A program made the translations under genes and the position numbers. Below are positions 24,640 to 32,400 of a stretch of 59,088 nucleotides of DNA, piece by piece. This DNA comes from an uncultured Solirubrobacteraceae bacterium (GTDB lineage Bacteria > Actinomycetota > Thermoleophilia > Solirubrobacterales > Solirubrobacteraceae): assembly GCA_902806205.1 (NCBI GenBank), contig CADCVR010000065.1, forward strand, positions 1 to 59,088. The letters run 5' to 3'. The first letter of the stretch is position 1. Every line of letters starts with the position of its first letter. Under the pieces are notes generated by a model. The model did no database searches. It was not told the DNA's origin and saw nothing but the letters and a program-made list of their open reading frames with translations.

Positions 24640-25015
24640 TGCTGCTCCATCGTAACCGCAGTGACCGCGGTGACCAATGCGAGCAGTTGCGATGGAACGC
24701 CCAGATCGACCAGTGACCGGGGCCGCCGGTGTCAGCGACGCAGACCCCGAGCCCGGGTTGCAGTTCGAGCGTGAAGACGTGGGTGCCGAGCCGGTGCGGG
24801 CGGCGACGGGCGAGCGCGCTCAGCCCAGCGTGGTCCTCGAAGCCGGAGACGGCCATGTGCAGCACCGTCGCGCGCAGGTTCTGCGGGTGCGGGGATCGAC
24901 CCGCCTCGTAGTTCGACGACAGGGTCTGCGTCAATGACGAAGCGTCTTCGCCGAAGCACTCACGATGAACGACCAGCCGCTCCTGCAGGACGACGACACG
25001 GAACTCATCCTGCAT
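24636..25015 (-). pseudogene. Hypothetical protein with a single-base frameshift near its 3' end
   Basis: ATG 25015, with an AGGTGG ribosome site, opens MQDEFRVVVLQERLVVHREC and continues with HPQNLRATVLHMAVSGFEDH and GLGVCVADTGGPGHWSIWG. At about 24700 the frame changes. In the next frame it continues VPSQLLALVTAVTAVTMEQQ and stops at 24636-24638, exactly overlapping the next gene's ATG. Restoring one base gives an intact protein of about 126 residues. Without the correction the frame runs on as an arginine-rich tail to 24482. It starts 10 bases after the integrase stop. No family recognised. Confidence 0.6.
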
Positions 25016-25025
25016 AGCGGCCACC

Positions 25026-26423
25026 TCAGCTGGCTGCCGACGAATCGAGGCCGGGCGACAGGTCGACCGCGAACGCCGCGGACAGCTTCGCCGCCGCGTC
25101 GTGGCGCGGCACATGGTGGACGTAGCGCATGGTCGTGGTGATCGACTGGTGGCCCATGAAGGCCTGGACGTCGGTGACCGGGAACGCGCGTACGGCGATC
25201 GTGCCGAAGACGTGGCGCAGGTCGTGGAAGGTCATCGGATTCTCCTTCTCGCGCAGGTGGGCCAGCCCGGCACCCTCCAGGCCGCGGTAGAACGCCTTGC
25301 GCATCCGGACGTCGTCGAGCAGCCCGCCCTCGCGCGTCGGGAAGACGAGCGCCTCGGCGTCGGTCGGCAGCTCGTGCTCCTCGAGATGGCGGCTCACGCG
25401 GTCGAGCACCGTCGCGGCGATCTCGATCAGCGGCACCGACCGGCCCTTGAGCGACTTCGGCGCCTTGAGCTTGGAGCCGGCCGGCGCGGAGGTCGGGGCG
25501 TTGCGCCGGACATGCAGCGTCGCGTTGGCGAAGTCGACATCGCGCCACCGAAGCGCGCGCAGTTCCCCCATCCGCAGGCCGGTGAACGCGGCCACGCGGA
25601 TCACGTCGGCGTAGAGCAGCCGTCGCTCGACCATCGCGCCGAGGTTGAACTGGTCGACGACGAGCTCGGCGCCCTCTGAGCGGCGGTAGTGCGGGACGTC
25701 GTCGGCCGGCACGTCCTCGATTGCTCGGGCGATGGCCTCGACCTGCGACGGCTCGAGGACATCGAAGTCCGGCTCGGGCTGGGGCTGCGGGATGATCTCG
25801 AGCTTCATCGCCGGGCTGTCGGCCAGCCAGCCGAGGTCGACGGCGCGCTTGAGGATCATCCGCAGCACGATCATCCGATGACGGACGGTCCCGCGGTTGA
25901 GCGGCTGCTGACGCCGCGGCGGGATCTCGATGAGCAGGCGCTCCTGGTACTCCTCGAGCTGGCGCAGCGTGATGTCGACCAGCCGCATCTCCGGCGGGAA
26001 GTCCGGCGCCAGCGCGCGCAGGATCGAGCGGTAGCCGCGCAGCGTCGACGGCGAGACCTCACCGCGCTTGCCGCCGACCGAGGCGGCGTGGCGCACGAAG
26101 GCCTCCCCCGCCTCGCCGAACGTCTTGCCGGCCTGCGTCGGACGGCGCAGCTTCTTCTTGCGCTCCTCTTCGAGCAGATCCTCGAGCGCGTCTTGCGCGC
26201 CCTTCGGCGTCAGTGATCCCTCGGGTGCCGAGCCGTCGCGCGCGCGCCACACCACCGCGCCGCGGGAGGTCTTTCGTCCGGAGTCCTTGACCCAGGCGGA
26301 AGCGAGGACCTTACGGTTGCGCCGGCCGTCGCCGGACGTCCAGGCGACGACCCAGACGCGCCCCAACGTCGTCCGTTCCTCGACCGTCAGGTTGCCGGTG
26401 ACCCGGCCGTCGTTCGCGCTCAC
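25026..26423 (-). CDS. Site-specific tyrosine recombinase (phage/ICE integrase)
   Basis: About 465 residues from GTG 26423 (GAGGG ribosome site); a longer in-frame start at 26477 exists. It has an N-terminal arm-binding region, a SAM-like core-binding domain (KTFGEAGEAFVRHAASVGGK; STLRGYRSILRAL) and a catalytic domain with all expected residues: Arg in TGLRMGELRAL, the beta-strand Lys near SKLKAPKSLKGRS, HDLRHVFGT, then GHQ and Tyr in TTTMRYVHH. It reads away from tRNA-Arg (26550-26623), the usual arrangement for an element integrated at a tRNA 3' end. It appears intact although the rest of the element is decayed. Confidence 0.92.
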   Translation of the reverse strand: MSANDGRVTGNLTVEERTTLGRVWVVAWTSGDGRRNRKVLASAWVKDSGRKTSRGAVVWRARDGSAPEGSLTPKGAQDALEDLLEEERKKKLRRPTQAGKTFGEAGEAFVRHAASVGGKRGEVSPSTLRGYRSILRALAPDFPPEMRLVDITLRQLEEYQERLLIEIPPRRQQPLNRGTVRHRMIVLRMILKRAVDLGWLADSPAMKLEIIPQPQPEPDFDVLEPSQVEAIARAIEDVPADDVPHYRRSEGAELVVDQFNLGAMVERRLLYADVIRVAAFTGLRMGELRALRWRDVDFANATLHVRRNAPTSAPAGSKLKAPKSLKGRSVPLIEIAATVLDRVSRHLEEHELPTDAEALVFPTREGGLLDDVRMRKAFYRGLEGAGLAHLREKENPMTFHDLRHVFGTIAVRAFPVTDVQAFMGHQSITTTMRYVHHVPRHDAAAKLSAAFAVDLSPGLDSSAAS

Positions 26424-26441
26424 TTGCCCTCGTTTCCAAGT

Positions 26442-26464
26442 GTCCGCCGGACCATCCGGCGGAC
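26442..26464. terminator. Perfect hairpin between integrase and tRNA-Arg
   Basis: GTCCGCCGGA-CCA-TCCGGCGGAC, 10-bp arms with a 3-base loop. It could terminate the tRNA-Arg transcript running leftward, or form part of the integrase control or attachment region. Confidence 0.55.
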
Positions 26465-26469
26465 CTCTA

Positions 26470-26493
26470 GAACACAAGATCCGAACACAAGAT
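26470..26493. repeat. Tandem 11-base repeats near the integrase
   Basis: GAACACAAGAT occurs at 26470-26480 and 26483-26493, a 13-base period. Short direct repeats between an integrase and its tRNA target are typical of arm-type integrase binding sites; that role is inferred. Confidence 0.4.
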
Positions 26494-26549
26494 GCAAGTG
26501 CCGCTGGCTACAAACGGCGCAAAGGTGCTCATTTGCTGGTCATTTTAAG

Positions 26550-26623
26550 CGCCCCCGCCCCGATTCGAACGGGGGACCTGCGGATTAGAAGGCCGCTGCT
26601 CTATCCAGCTGAGCTACGGGGGC
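26550..26623 (-). tRNA. tRNA-Arg (anticodon TCT)
   Basis: Folds as a 74-base tRNA on the minus strand. Acceptor GCCCCCG pairs with CGGGGGC; the D arm contains AGCTCAGCTGGATAGAGC; the anticodon loop CTTCTAA gives TCT; the T arm is CCCCG-TTCGAAT-CGGGG; the discriminator is G; CCA is not encoded. The last anticodon-stem pair (C-T) is mismatched. Probable integration target of the neighbouring recombinase. Confidence 0.93.
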
Positions 26624-26668
26624 GTGCCGGTGGAGGCTAGAGGCCGGGCCGCGATCCTTCCACCGAAG

Positions 26669-26742
26669 TCGGGGCGGGCGGATTCGAACCGCCGACCTCC
26701 GCGTCCCAAACGCGGCGCTCTACCAGGCTGAGCCACGCCCCG
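26669..26742 (-). tRNA. tRNA-Pro (anticodon TGG)
   Basis: Minus-strand cloverleaf of 74 bases. Acceptor CGGGGCG pairs with CGCCCCG; D arm GGCTCAGCCTGGTAGAGC; anticodon stem CCGCG/CGCGG with loop TTTGGGA; T arm GGCGG-TTCGAAT-CCGCC; discriminator A; no encoded CCA. It lies 45 bases upstream of tRNA-Arg and may share its transcript. Confidence 0.94.
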
Positions 26743-26930
26743 GGCGTGCGGGGCGAACGATAGCGGCGGGGCGTCCAGGCGCGCGTGGACAAGTGTCCAG
26801 AAAGCGTCCAGGGACGGGCGGTCCCGTTCAAGGGCGCAGGTCACCGGCTCGATGACCGCCGTGCCGGAGGACCCCTACCCACCGGCCGCAGTTCTCTCGC
26901 CTCACCCCTTACGACGGGACTCCCCGCCCC

Positions 26931-27602
26931 ATGCGCCTTCCCCTGCCGCTGCTGACCGCTGCCCTCGTGGCCTCCATCGCCACCCCGGGTGCCGCACAGG
27001 CAGCCGCGCCCCTACCGTCCGGCCTGCCGTGCATCGATGTCGTCGTCGCGACGGTCAACTGCCCGACGCCCCCGCCGGGCCCCGCGCCGGCTCCGGCGCC
27101 GGCGCCCGCCCCTGAGCTTGCAGTGAGCTGCCCGGGCCGCGACCTGGTCCCGACCCGCGCGAACGTCAGGACCGTCCGCAAGGCCACGCTGTGCCTGCTC
27201 AACGAGCAGCGCACGAGTCGCGGGCTGCGGAAGCTGAAGAGCGTCGCTCCGCTGCAGGCGGTCGCCGGCGCGTACGCCAAGCGCATGGTCCGCGAGCGCT
27301 TCTTCGAGCACACCTCGCCCGACGGTGGCACGTTCCTGTCCCGCATCAAGCGCACGAGCTACCTGCGCGGAGGGCTCAAGCGCTGGACGGTCGGCGAGAA
27401 CCTCGCCTGGGGCTCGGGCGAGCGGGCCACCCCGGAGAGGATCGTGCAGGCCTGGATGCACTCCCCGCCGCACAAGCGCAACATCGTCAACCGGCGCTTC
27501 CGCGAGCTCGGGCTCGGCGTCGCCCTCGGAGCTCCGCGGGCAAGTGCCGGAAGCGGCGCCGCGGCAACCTACGTCAACGAGTTCGGGATGCGCCGCCGCT
27601 GA
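26931..27602 (+). CDS. Secreted CAP/SCP-domain protein
   Basis: 223 residues. Signal peptide (MRLPLPLLTAALVASIATPG, cleavage likely after AQA), a Pro/Ala linker (PAPAPAPAPAPE), then a CAP domain of the YkwD type: CLLNEQRTSRGL, LQAVAGAYAKRMV, FFEHTSPDG, VGENLAWG, MHSPPHKRNI and the final YVNEFG. The His/Glu set of the CAP cavity is present. Extracellular; bacterial relatives are poorly characterised and may bind lipids or act on the cell wall. Confidence 0.88.
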   Translation: MRLPLPLLTAALVASIATPGAAQAAAPLPSGLPCIDVVVATVNCPTPPPGPAPAPAPAPAPELAVSCPGRDLVPTRANVRTVRKATLCLLNEQRTSRGLRKLKSVAPLQAVAGAYAKRMVRERFFEHTSPDGGTFLSRIKRTSYLRGGLKRWTVGENLAWGSGERATPERIVQAWMHSPPHKRNIVNRRFRELGLGVALGAPRASAGSGAAATYVNEFGMRRR

Positions 27603-27617
27603 TAGCGTCGCCGCGAG

Positions 27618-28871
27618 ATGGCCGACCTCCAGCCCTTCCGCGCCCTCCACTACGACCTCGGGGTCGCCGGGCCGCTGCAGGACCTCATCGCTCCGCCCTA
27701 CGACGTCGTCGACGCCGAGCAGCGCACCGCGCTGCTCGCCCGCTCGCCGTTCAACGTCGTCGGAGTCGACCTGCCGCGGGGTGAGCCCGACCCCTACGAG
27801 CACGCCGCCGGTCTATTGGCCCGGTGGCAGGCCGAGCGCGCGCTCGTGCGCGACCCGGAGCCGGCGCTGTGGGCGCTCGAGCAGCGCTACTCGGGACCGG
27901 ACGGCGAGGCGAAGGTCCGCCGCGGCGTCTTCGCGCGCGTCCCCGTCACGGAGTACGGCCCGGGCGCGATCCGCCCGCACGAGCGCACGCACCCCGGCCC
28001 CAAGGAAGACCGGCTGCGCCTCACGCGCGCGACGAAGACGAACGTCTCGCCCATCTTCTCCCTGCACTCCGGCGACGCCCACGGACCCTTGACCGCCGGC
28101 CTCGACGGCGCCGAGCCGTGGGGCGAGGCGACCGACGAGGAGGGCACGGTCAACCGCCTGTGGCGCATCAGCGACCCCGAGCGCATCGCCGCCGCGCAGG
28201 AAGCCGTCGCCGGCTCAGAGCTGCTGATCGCCGACGGGCATCACCGCTACGAGACCGCCCGGGTCTACGCGGACGAAGTCGGAGGCGAAGGCGAGCACCG
28301 CTGGGTGATGATGCTGCTCGTCTCCCTCGAGGACCCGGGCCTGACGATCTTCGCGACCCATCGCCTGCTCGACGGGCTGAAGGAGACCGCCAAGCAGCAG
28401 GCGCTCCGCGACACGCTGCTCGCCCACTTCGACGTCGAGAGGGTCACCGCCGAGGAGCTCGCGCCGCCGCTCACCGACGGACCGCTGGTCTACGGGTACA
28501 TCGACTCCTTCCACCAGCAGCCCTTCCGCCTGACGCTCAAGGACCCGGCGAGTGCCGACCGTGTGCTCGAGGGCCAGCCCGAGGCCTACCGTCGCCTGGA
28601 TACCGCGGTGCTCGAGGCGCTCGTCCTCAAGGGCCCCGTCGGGATGACCGAGGACGACATCTCTCACCTCGACGGCCTGGGCTACTCGCGCACGGACGGC
28701 GAAGCGCTCGAGCTCGTGCGCTCGGGCGCCTACGACGCGGCGTTCTTCCTGCGTCCGACTCCCGTGGAGCAGGTGCAGGCGATCGCGGCGGCCGGCGTGA
28801 ACATGCCGCCGAAGTCGACGTTCTTCTACCCCAAGGTCCCGACGGGCCTGCTGTTCAACCCACTGGTCTGA
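27618..28871 (+). CDS. DUF1015-family protein (possible serine kinase-like)
   Basis: 417 residues, normal for DUF1015. Signatures: PFRALHYD at the start, LIAPPYDVVDAEQR, GAIRPHERTHPGPKEDRLRL, ATKTNVSPIF and IADGHHRYETA. One characterised family member phosphorylates free serine; whether this one does is unknown. ATG 27618 lies 15 bases after the CAP gene stop. Cytosolic. Confidence 0.85.
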   Translation: MADLQPFRALHYDLGVAGPLQDLIAPPYDVVDAEQRTALLARSPFNVVGVDLPRGEPDPYEHAAGLLARWQAERALVRDPEPALWALEQRYSGPDGEAKVRRGVFARVPVTEYGPGAIRPHERTHPGPKEDRLRLTRATKTNVSPIFSLHSGDAHGPLTAGLDGAEPWGEATDEEGTVNRLWRISDPERIAAAQEAVAGSELLIADGHHRYETARVYADEVGGEGEHRWVMMLLVSLEDPGLTIFATHRLLDGLKETAKQQALRDTLLAHFDVERVTAEELAPPLTDGPLVYGYIDSFHQQPFRLTLKDPASADRVLEGQPEAYRRLDTAVLEALVLKGPVGMTEDDISHLDGLGYSRTDGEALELVRSGAYDAAFFLRPTPVEQVQAIAAAGVNMPPKSTFFYPKVPTGLLFNPLV

Positions 28872-28904
28872 TCCGCTGGACAACCTGCGTACGATGTACC
28901 AGAT

Positions 28905-29309
28905 ATGAAAGCCACCTCGTCGCGCGCCGGGAGCTTCAAACAGGCCGTCAAGGTCCGCGACCACCAGCTGACCGCCGACGAGCCGACGGACCTGGGCGGC
29001 GAGGACGCCGGTCCCAGCCCCGAGGAGCTGCTCGCGGCGTCGCTGGCCTCCTGCACGGCGATCACGATGGAGATGTACGCGCAGCGCAAGGGCTGGGAGA
29101 TCGGCGACGTCGAGGTGGAGTGCACCTACACGCCCTCAGAGCGCGGCCGCCCCACGCGCTTCGCGCTGACGCTGCGCATCCCCTCCGGGCTGCCTGACGA
29201 GATCGTGCAGCGCCTGCAGATCATCGCCGCGAAGTGTCCTGTGCACCGCACGCTCGACGGTGAGGTCATGTTCGAAGAGCGCGTTGAGCGCGTCAGCCTC
29301 GCGAGCTGA
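28905..29309 (+). CDS. OsmC-family peroxiredoxin-like protein
   Basis: 134 residues. The OsmC/Ohr fold is shown by GGEDAGPSPEELLAASLASC, with the first redox Cys (ASCTAIT), and by the second Cys in IAAKCPVHRTLDGEV. The pair would reduce organic hydroperoxides using a thiol donor. The N-terminus carries a substrate strand (SFKQAVKVRDHQLTADEP). The Nudix gene overlaps its 3' end. Confidence 0.9.
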   Translation: MKATSSRAGSFKQAVKVRDHQLTADEPTDLGGEDAGPSPEELLAASLASCTAITMEMYAQRKGWEIGDVEVECTYTPSERGRPTRFALTLRIPSGLPDEIVQRLQIIAAKCPVHRTLDGEVMFEERVERVSLAS

Positions 29310-29898
29310 GGAGCCGCTCGCGCGCGGGGCGGTCGCCGCCGCGCTGTCGGCGGTGCTCCTGACGCCCGAGCACGCCGCCGCACTCGAGGTCCACGGCCGC
29401 GACGACGCCGCCGTCCTGGTGCCGCTGTTCATCCGCGGAGGTGGGTTGCACGTCGTGCTGACGCGCCGCCGCGACGACCTGCGCCGTCACGCCGGCGAGA
29501 TCTCCTTCCCGGGCGGCCGCCGTGACGACGCCGACCGGGACCTGCTCGCCTGCGCGCTGCGCGAAGCCCACGAGGAGATCGGGATTCCCGCGGAGGCGGT
29601 CGAAATCGTCGGCGCGCTGCAGCCCACGCCGACGATCGCGACGAACTACGCGGTCTACCCGTTCGTCGGGCTCGTGGAGCCGGGCTTCGCCTGGGAGCCG
29701 AGCGACTCCGAAGTCGCCGAGGTGCTCGAGCTGTCGCTCGCCGACCTCCGCGCGGGCCACACCCGCAAGCGCATGCTGCGACGGGGCGTGCCGTTCCGCA
29801 CCGACGTCCACGTCGTCGGGGAGGCGCTGGTCTGGGGCGCCACGGCGCGCATGCTCGGCGACCTGCTCGAGCGGATGCCCCCGGAGCTCGGCCGCTGA
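29260..29898 (+). CDS. Nudix hydrolase (CoA pyrophosphatase-like)
   Basis: Up to 212 residues. The Nudix box GGRRDDADRDLLACALREAHEEIG has the required Gly, Arg-Glu and Glu-Glu residues. The FPGG lead and the following TPTIATNYAVYPFVG segment match the NudL/CoAse group that splits CoA and its derivatives. The start is uncertain: GTG 29260 overlaps osmC by 50 bases, and TTG 29284 or GTG 29353 would also fit the family's N-terminus. No ribosome site decides it. Confidence 0.85.
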   Translation: MRSCSKSALSASASRAEEPLARGAVAAALSAVLLTPEHAAALEVHGRDDAAVLVPLFIRGGGLHVVLTRRRDDLRRHAGEISFPGGRRDDADRDLLACALREAHEEIGIPAEAVEIVGALQPTPTIATNYAVYPFVGLVEPGFAWEPSDSEVAEVLELSLADLRAGHTRKRMLRRGVPFRTDVHVVGEALVWGATARMLGDLLERMPPELGR

Positions 29899-30005
29899 GC
29901 GCCGCCGGGTCGGCGAGGGGGCAGATCCGGTCGCAGAGCCACCGCATCCGCCCCCTCCGTCGCCCGCAGCGCCGCTCGCGCGCGGCCGACCCCGCGCCTC
30001 CTCGA

Positions 30006-30848
30006 CTAGGCGCCCTTCTCGACGGGGACGTCGACGAGGTTGCCCCACTCCGTCCACGAGCCGTCGTAGTTCTTGACGTCGTCCTGGCCGAGCAGCTCGT
30101 GCAGCACGAACCACGTGTGCGCGGAGCGCTCGCCGATGCGGCAGTAGGCGATGATCGGGTCGCCGGAGAGCACGCCCTTGCCGCCGTAGAGCGCCTCGAG
30201 ATCCTCGCGGGACTTGAACGTGCCGTCCTCGGTGACCGCCTGGGCCCATGGCACCGAGGCGGCGCCCGGGATGTGGCCGCCGCGCTGGGCGCCCTCCTGC
30301 TCGTAGCCGGCCATCGCGATGAGCTCGCCGGAGAACTCCTGCGGGGAGCGGACGTCGACGAGCTTCTTGCCCGCCTCGAGCGCCGGGAGGATCTCGTCGC
30401 GCTTGGCGCGCAAGCTGTCGTCGCCGGGCTTGGTGGTGAACGTCGCCGGCTCGTAGGAGGGCACCTCGGTCGAGGTGGGGCGGCCCTCGGCCAACCACTT
30501 CTCCCGCGGTCCGTTGACGAGCTTGACAGCGTCGTGTCCGTAGTACTTCAGATACCAGTAGGTGTAGGCCGCGAACCAGTTGTTGCGGTCGCCGTAGAGC
30601 ACGACGGTGTGGTCGTTCGAGATTCCCCGCGAGCCGAACAGCTCCCCGAACGCCTCGGCCGACAGGAAGTCGCGGCGGACCTGGTCCTGCAGGTCGGTCT
30701 GCCAGTCGAAGCCGATCGCGCCCGGGATGTGCGCCTCCGCGTAGAGCGCCGGGTTCTCGTCGACCTCGACGATGCGGATCGACGGGTCGTCGAGATGCTC
30801 CTCGAGCCACTGCGTCTCGACGAGCACGTCCTTCGCGTAATCAGCCAT
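30006..30848 (-). CDS. Two-domain sulfurtransferase (thiosulfate/3-mercaptopyruvate type)
   Basis: 280 residues with two rhodanese domains. The first (about 1-125) is inactive; the second has the active cysteine C236 in YCRIGERS. The CRIGERS loop is typical of actinobacterial CysA/SseA-like thiosulfate sulfurtransferases. Transfers sulfur from thiosulfate to cyanide or thiol acceptors in the cytosol. Strong AGGAGG ribosome site 4-5 bases before ATG 30848. Confidence 0.92.
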   Translation of the reverse strand: MADYAKDVLVETQWLEEHLDDPSIRIVEVDENPALYAEAHIPGAIGFDWQTDLQDQVRRDFLSAEAFGELFGSRGISNDHTVVLYGDRNNWFAAYTYWYLKYYGHDAVKLVNGPREKWLAEGRPTSTEVPSYEPATFTTKPGDDSLRAKRDEILPALEAGKKLVDVRSPQEFSGELIAMAGYEQEGAQRGGHIPGAASVPWAQAVTEDGTFKSREDLEALYGGKGVLSGDPIIAYCRIGERSAHTWFVLHELLGQDDVKNYDGSWTEWGNLVDVPVEKGA

Positions 30849-30905
30849 CCTGCCTCCTGGGGTAAAATCGGGTCGACTTTGAGGTGTTTGTCGCAGTCTA
30901 CGGCG

Positions 30906-31403
30906 TCAGCCGCGCTCGACGCCGAGCAGCGAGGCGACGAGCCCGACGGTCTCCGCGAGCCAGGCCTCGCGCGCGCCCCGCGGGTCGGCCTGGAGCAGAC
31001 GGAACGGGATCTCGTTGCGGCGGTTGGCCTCGTGCACCTCGTGGGCGCCGGCCGACAGGACCGCCGCGGGGATCGTTCCGGAGGCTTCGTAGATCACGCC
31101 CCGCACGGTGGAGTCGGTGACCCGCTCGAGCATCATCGCCAGGCGCGAACCGTGCAGCGCGGCGACGTCGCCACCCGCGGCGGTGCCGAGCAGCCAGAGC
31201 AGCACCGTCACGTTGTCCAGCGCGTAGCGCAGCGTGCCGATCGCGTCGGGCGTGCCGATCCAGCACTCCCCCCCGGCCGCCTCGATCTCCGCACGACGCG
31301 CGTCGGTGCGCGTCACCACCCGAACGGCGTGCCCGTCGGCGGTGAGCACCCGCGTGAGCTCGAGTCCGCGGCAGGACCCCCCGCCGACCACGAGCGCCCT
31401 CAC
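30906..31403 (-). CDS. Short NAD(P)-binding Rossmann-fold protein
   Basis: 165 residues. It begins MRALVVGGGSCRGLELTRVL, a dinucleotide-binding loop, then VRVVTRT and NVTVLLWLLGTAAGG as in atypical short-chain dehydrogenase/epimerase proteins. It is shorter than full epimerases and lacks the YxxxK catalytic pair, so it may act as a binding or regulatory protein. It overlaps the upstream gene's stop by 4 bases. Confidence 0.7.
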   Translation of the reverse strand: MRALVVGGGSCRGLELTRVLTADGHAVRVVTRTDARRAEIEAAGGECWIGTPDAIGTLRYALDNVTVLLWLLGTAAGGDVAALHGSRLAMMLERVTDSTVRGVIYEASGTIPAAVLSAGAHEVHEANRRNEIPFRLLQADPRGAREAWLAETVGLVASLLGVERG

Positions 31404-31801
31404 ATGGGCCCTTCGACCTGGCGCTTGTACTCCTCGAGGCCGAGGGGCGACAAGCCCTTGCTCAGCCGCCGGGCGTTCTTCGCGTCGAGCATCTGCGCGA
31501 GCTCCAGGTCGCCGGCGTCGTCGGCGCCGCGCCGGTGGGCGAGCGCCGTCTCCTGCGCGATCTCCGCGCGCAGGGAGTGCTCGGTCAGCTCGGGCTTGCC
31601 GCGCGCGCGGCGCCGGGCGTTCGCCGCCGCGAGCATCTGGTCGAGGTCGTCGATCTCGCTCTGCACCTCGGGTGCGGCCGAGCGCGCGGGCCCCAAGCGG
31701 GCGTGCTCGGCCCCCGAGCCGGAGGAGAAGCGCCCGAGCAGCAGGAGCGCGATCACCAGGCCGGCCGTCCCGCCGAGGATGATGACCGCGAACGGGTCCA
31801 C
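31400..31801 (-). CDS. Membrane-anchored protein with two internal repeats
   Basis: 133 residues: an N-terminal membrane helix (IILGGTAGLVIALLLLG), then a cytosolic, charged helical region. Two related copies of a 28-residue unit are visible: DQMLAAANARRRARGKPELT onward and AQMLDAKNARRLSKGLSPLG onward, sharing QML-A-NARR--KG-----E. No known family. GTG 31801. Translationally coupled to the Rossmann protein. Confidence 0.65.
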   Translation of the reverse strand: MDPFAVIILGGTAGLVIALLLLGRFSSGSGAEHARLGPARSAAPEVQSEIDDLDQMLAAANARRRARGKPELTEHSLRAEIAQETALAHRRGADDAGDLELAQMLDAKNARRLSKGLSPLGLEEYKRQVEGPM

Positions 31802-31824
31802 CCGCCGAGTCTAAGTGCTTCTGA

Positions 31825-31843
31825 GTGCTGCGAATCCCAGCAC
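31825..31843. promoter_or_regulatory. Inverted repeat in the divergent promoter region
   Basis: GTGCTG-CGAATCC-CAGCAC, perfect 6-bp arms, between the divergent membrane protein and sigma-factor genes. Candidate operator; regulator unknown. Confidence 0.35.
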
Positions 31844-31898
31844 CTAAGGTTGGCCCGATGGATCTCCGCCCCCCGGGCGAGCCGCACCTGACCTGCGG

Positions 31899-31914
31899 CG
31901 CTTCTCACGAAGCG
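31899..31914 (+). promoter_or_regulatory. Leader hairpin before the sigma-factor gene
   Basis: CGCTTC-TCAC-GAAGCG, a tight tetraloop hairpin 25 bases before GTG 31939. It lies within a possible 24-codon leader frame (31858-31932). It could tune translation of the sigma factor. Confidence 0.35.
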
Positions 31915-31938
31915 GGCGCACCCGGCGTCTGACTCCCA

Positions 31939-32400
31939 GTGGTTCCGTTTCAGCGCTTCTTCGAGCAGCACCGCGAGCCCGTCTGGCGCTACCTGGTGGC
32001 GGCCGTCGGTCCACTGCACGCCGACGACGCGTTCCAGGAGACGTTCCTCGCGGCCCTGCGCGCCTACGACCGGCGGCGCGCCGGCACGTCGGCAGGCGCC
32101 TGGGTCATGACGATCGCGCACAACAAGGCGATGGATCACCACCGCGCCGCCGCCCGCCGGGCGGTGCCCGTCGCAGAACTCCCCGAGGTCGTCCAGCACG
32201 ACCACGGTTCCGCGTCGGACGCGGGAGCGTGGGCGCGCGTGCGGGCGCTTCCCCCCAAGCAGCGCGCCGCGCTGACCTTGCGCTACGCCGCCGACCTCAC
32301 CCACGCCGAGGTCGCCCGCGCGCTCGGCTGTTCGGAGGAGGCCGCCCGGCGATCGGCCCACGAAGGCCTCAAGACCCTGCGACTGGAGCTCGCGCCGTGA
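31939..32400 (+). CDS. ECF-type RNA polymerase sigma factor
   Basis: 153 residues, cytosolic. Region 2 (FFEQHREPVWRYLVAAVGPL, DDAFQETFLAALRAY, WVMTIAHNKAMDHHR) and region 4 (LPPKQRAALTLRYAADLTHA and EEAARRSAHEGLKTL, an HTH) are both present. No anti-sigma gene is adjacent. Instead its stop overlaps the start of ogt (GTGA), coupling this sigma factor to DNA alkylation repair. GTG 31939 lacks a strong ribosome site. Confidence 0.85.
   Translation: MVPFQRFFEQHREPVWRYLVAAVGPLHADDAFQETFLAALRAYDRRRAGTSAGAWVMTIAHNKAMDHHRAAARRAVPVAELPEVVQHDHGSASDAGAWARVRALPPKQRAALTLRYAADLTHAEVARALGCSEEAARRSAHEGLKTLRLELAP

Noticed and set aside
24482-24640. In-frame C-terminal extension of the 24.6-25.0 kb gene
   Set aside because: The extension is Arg-rich and overlaps the 63-residue gene on the same strand in another frame; the next frame gives a better ending with an ATGA overlap.
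24677-24937. Plus-strand 86-codon frame opposite the 24.6-25.0 kb gene
   Set aside because: Low-quality shadow; the minus-strand reading has a ribosome site, hydrophobic core pattern and operon-like spacing.
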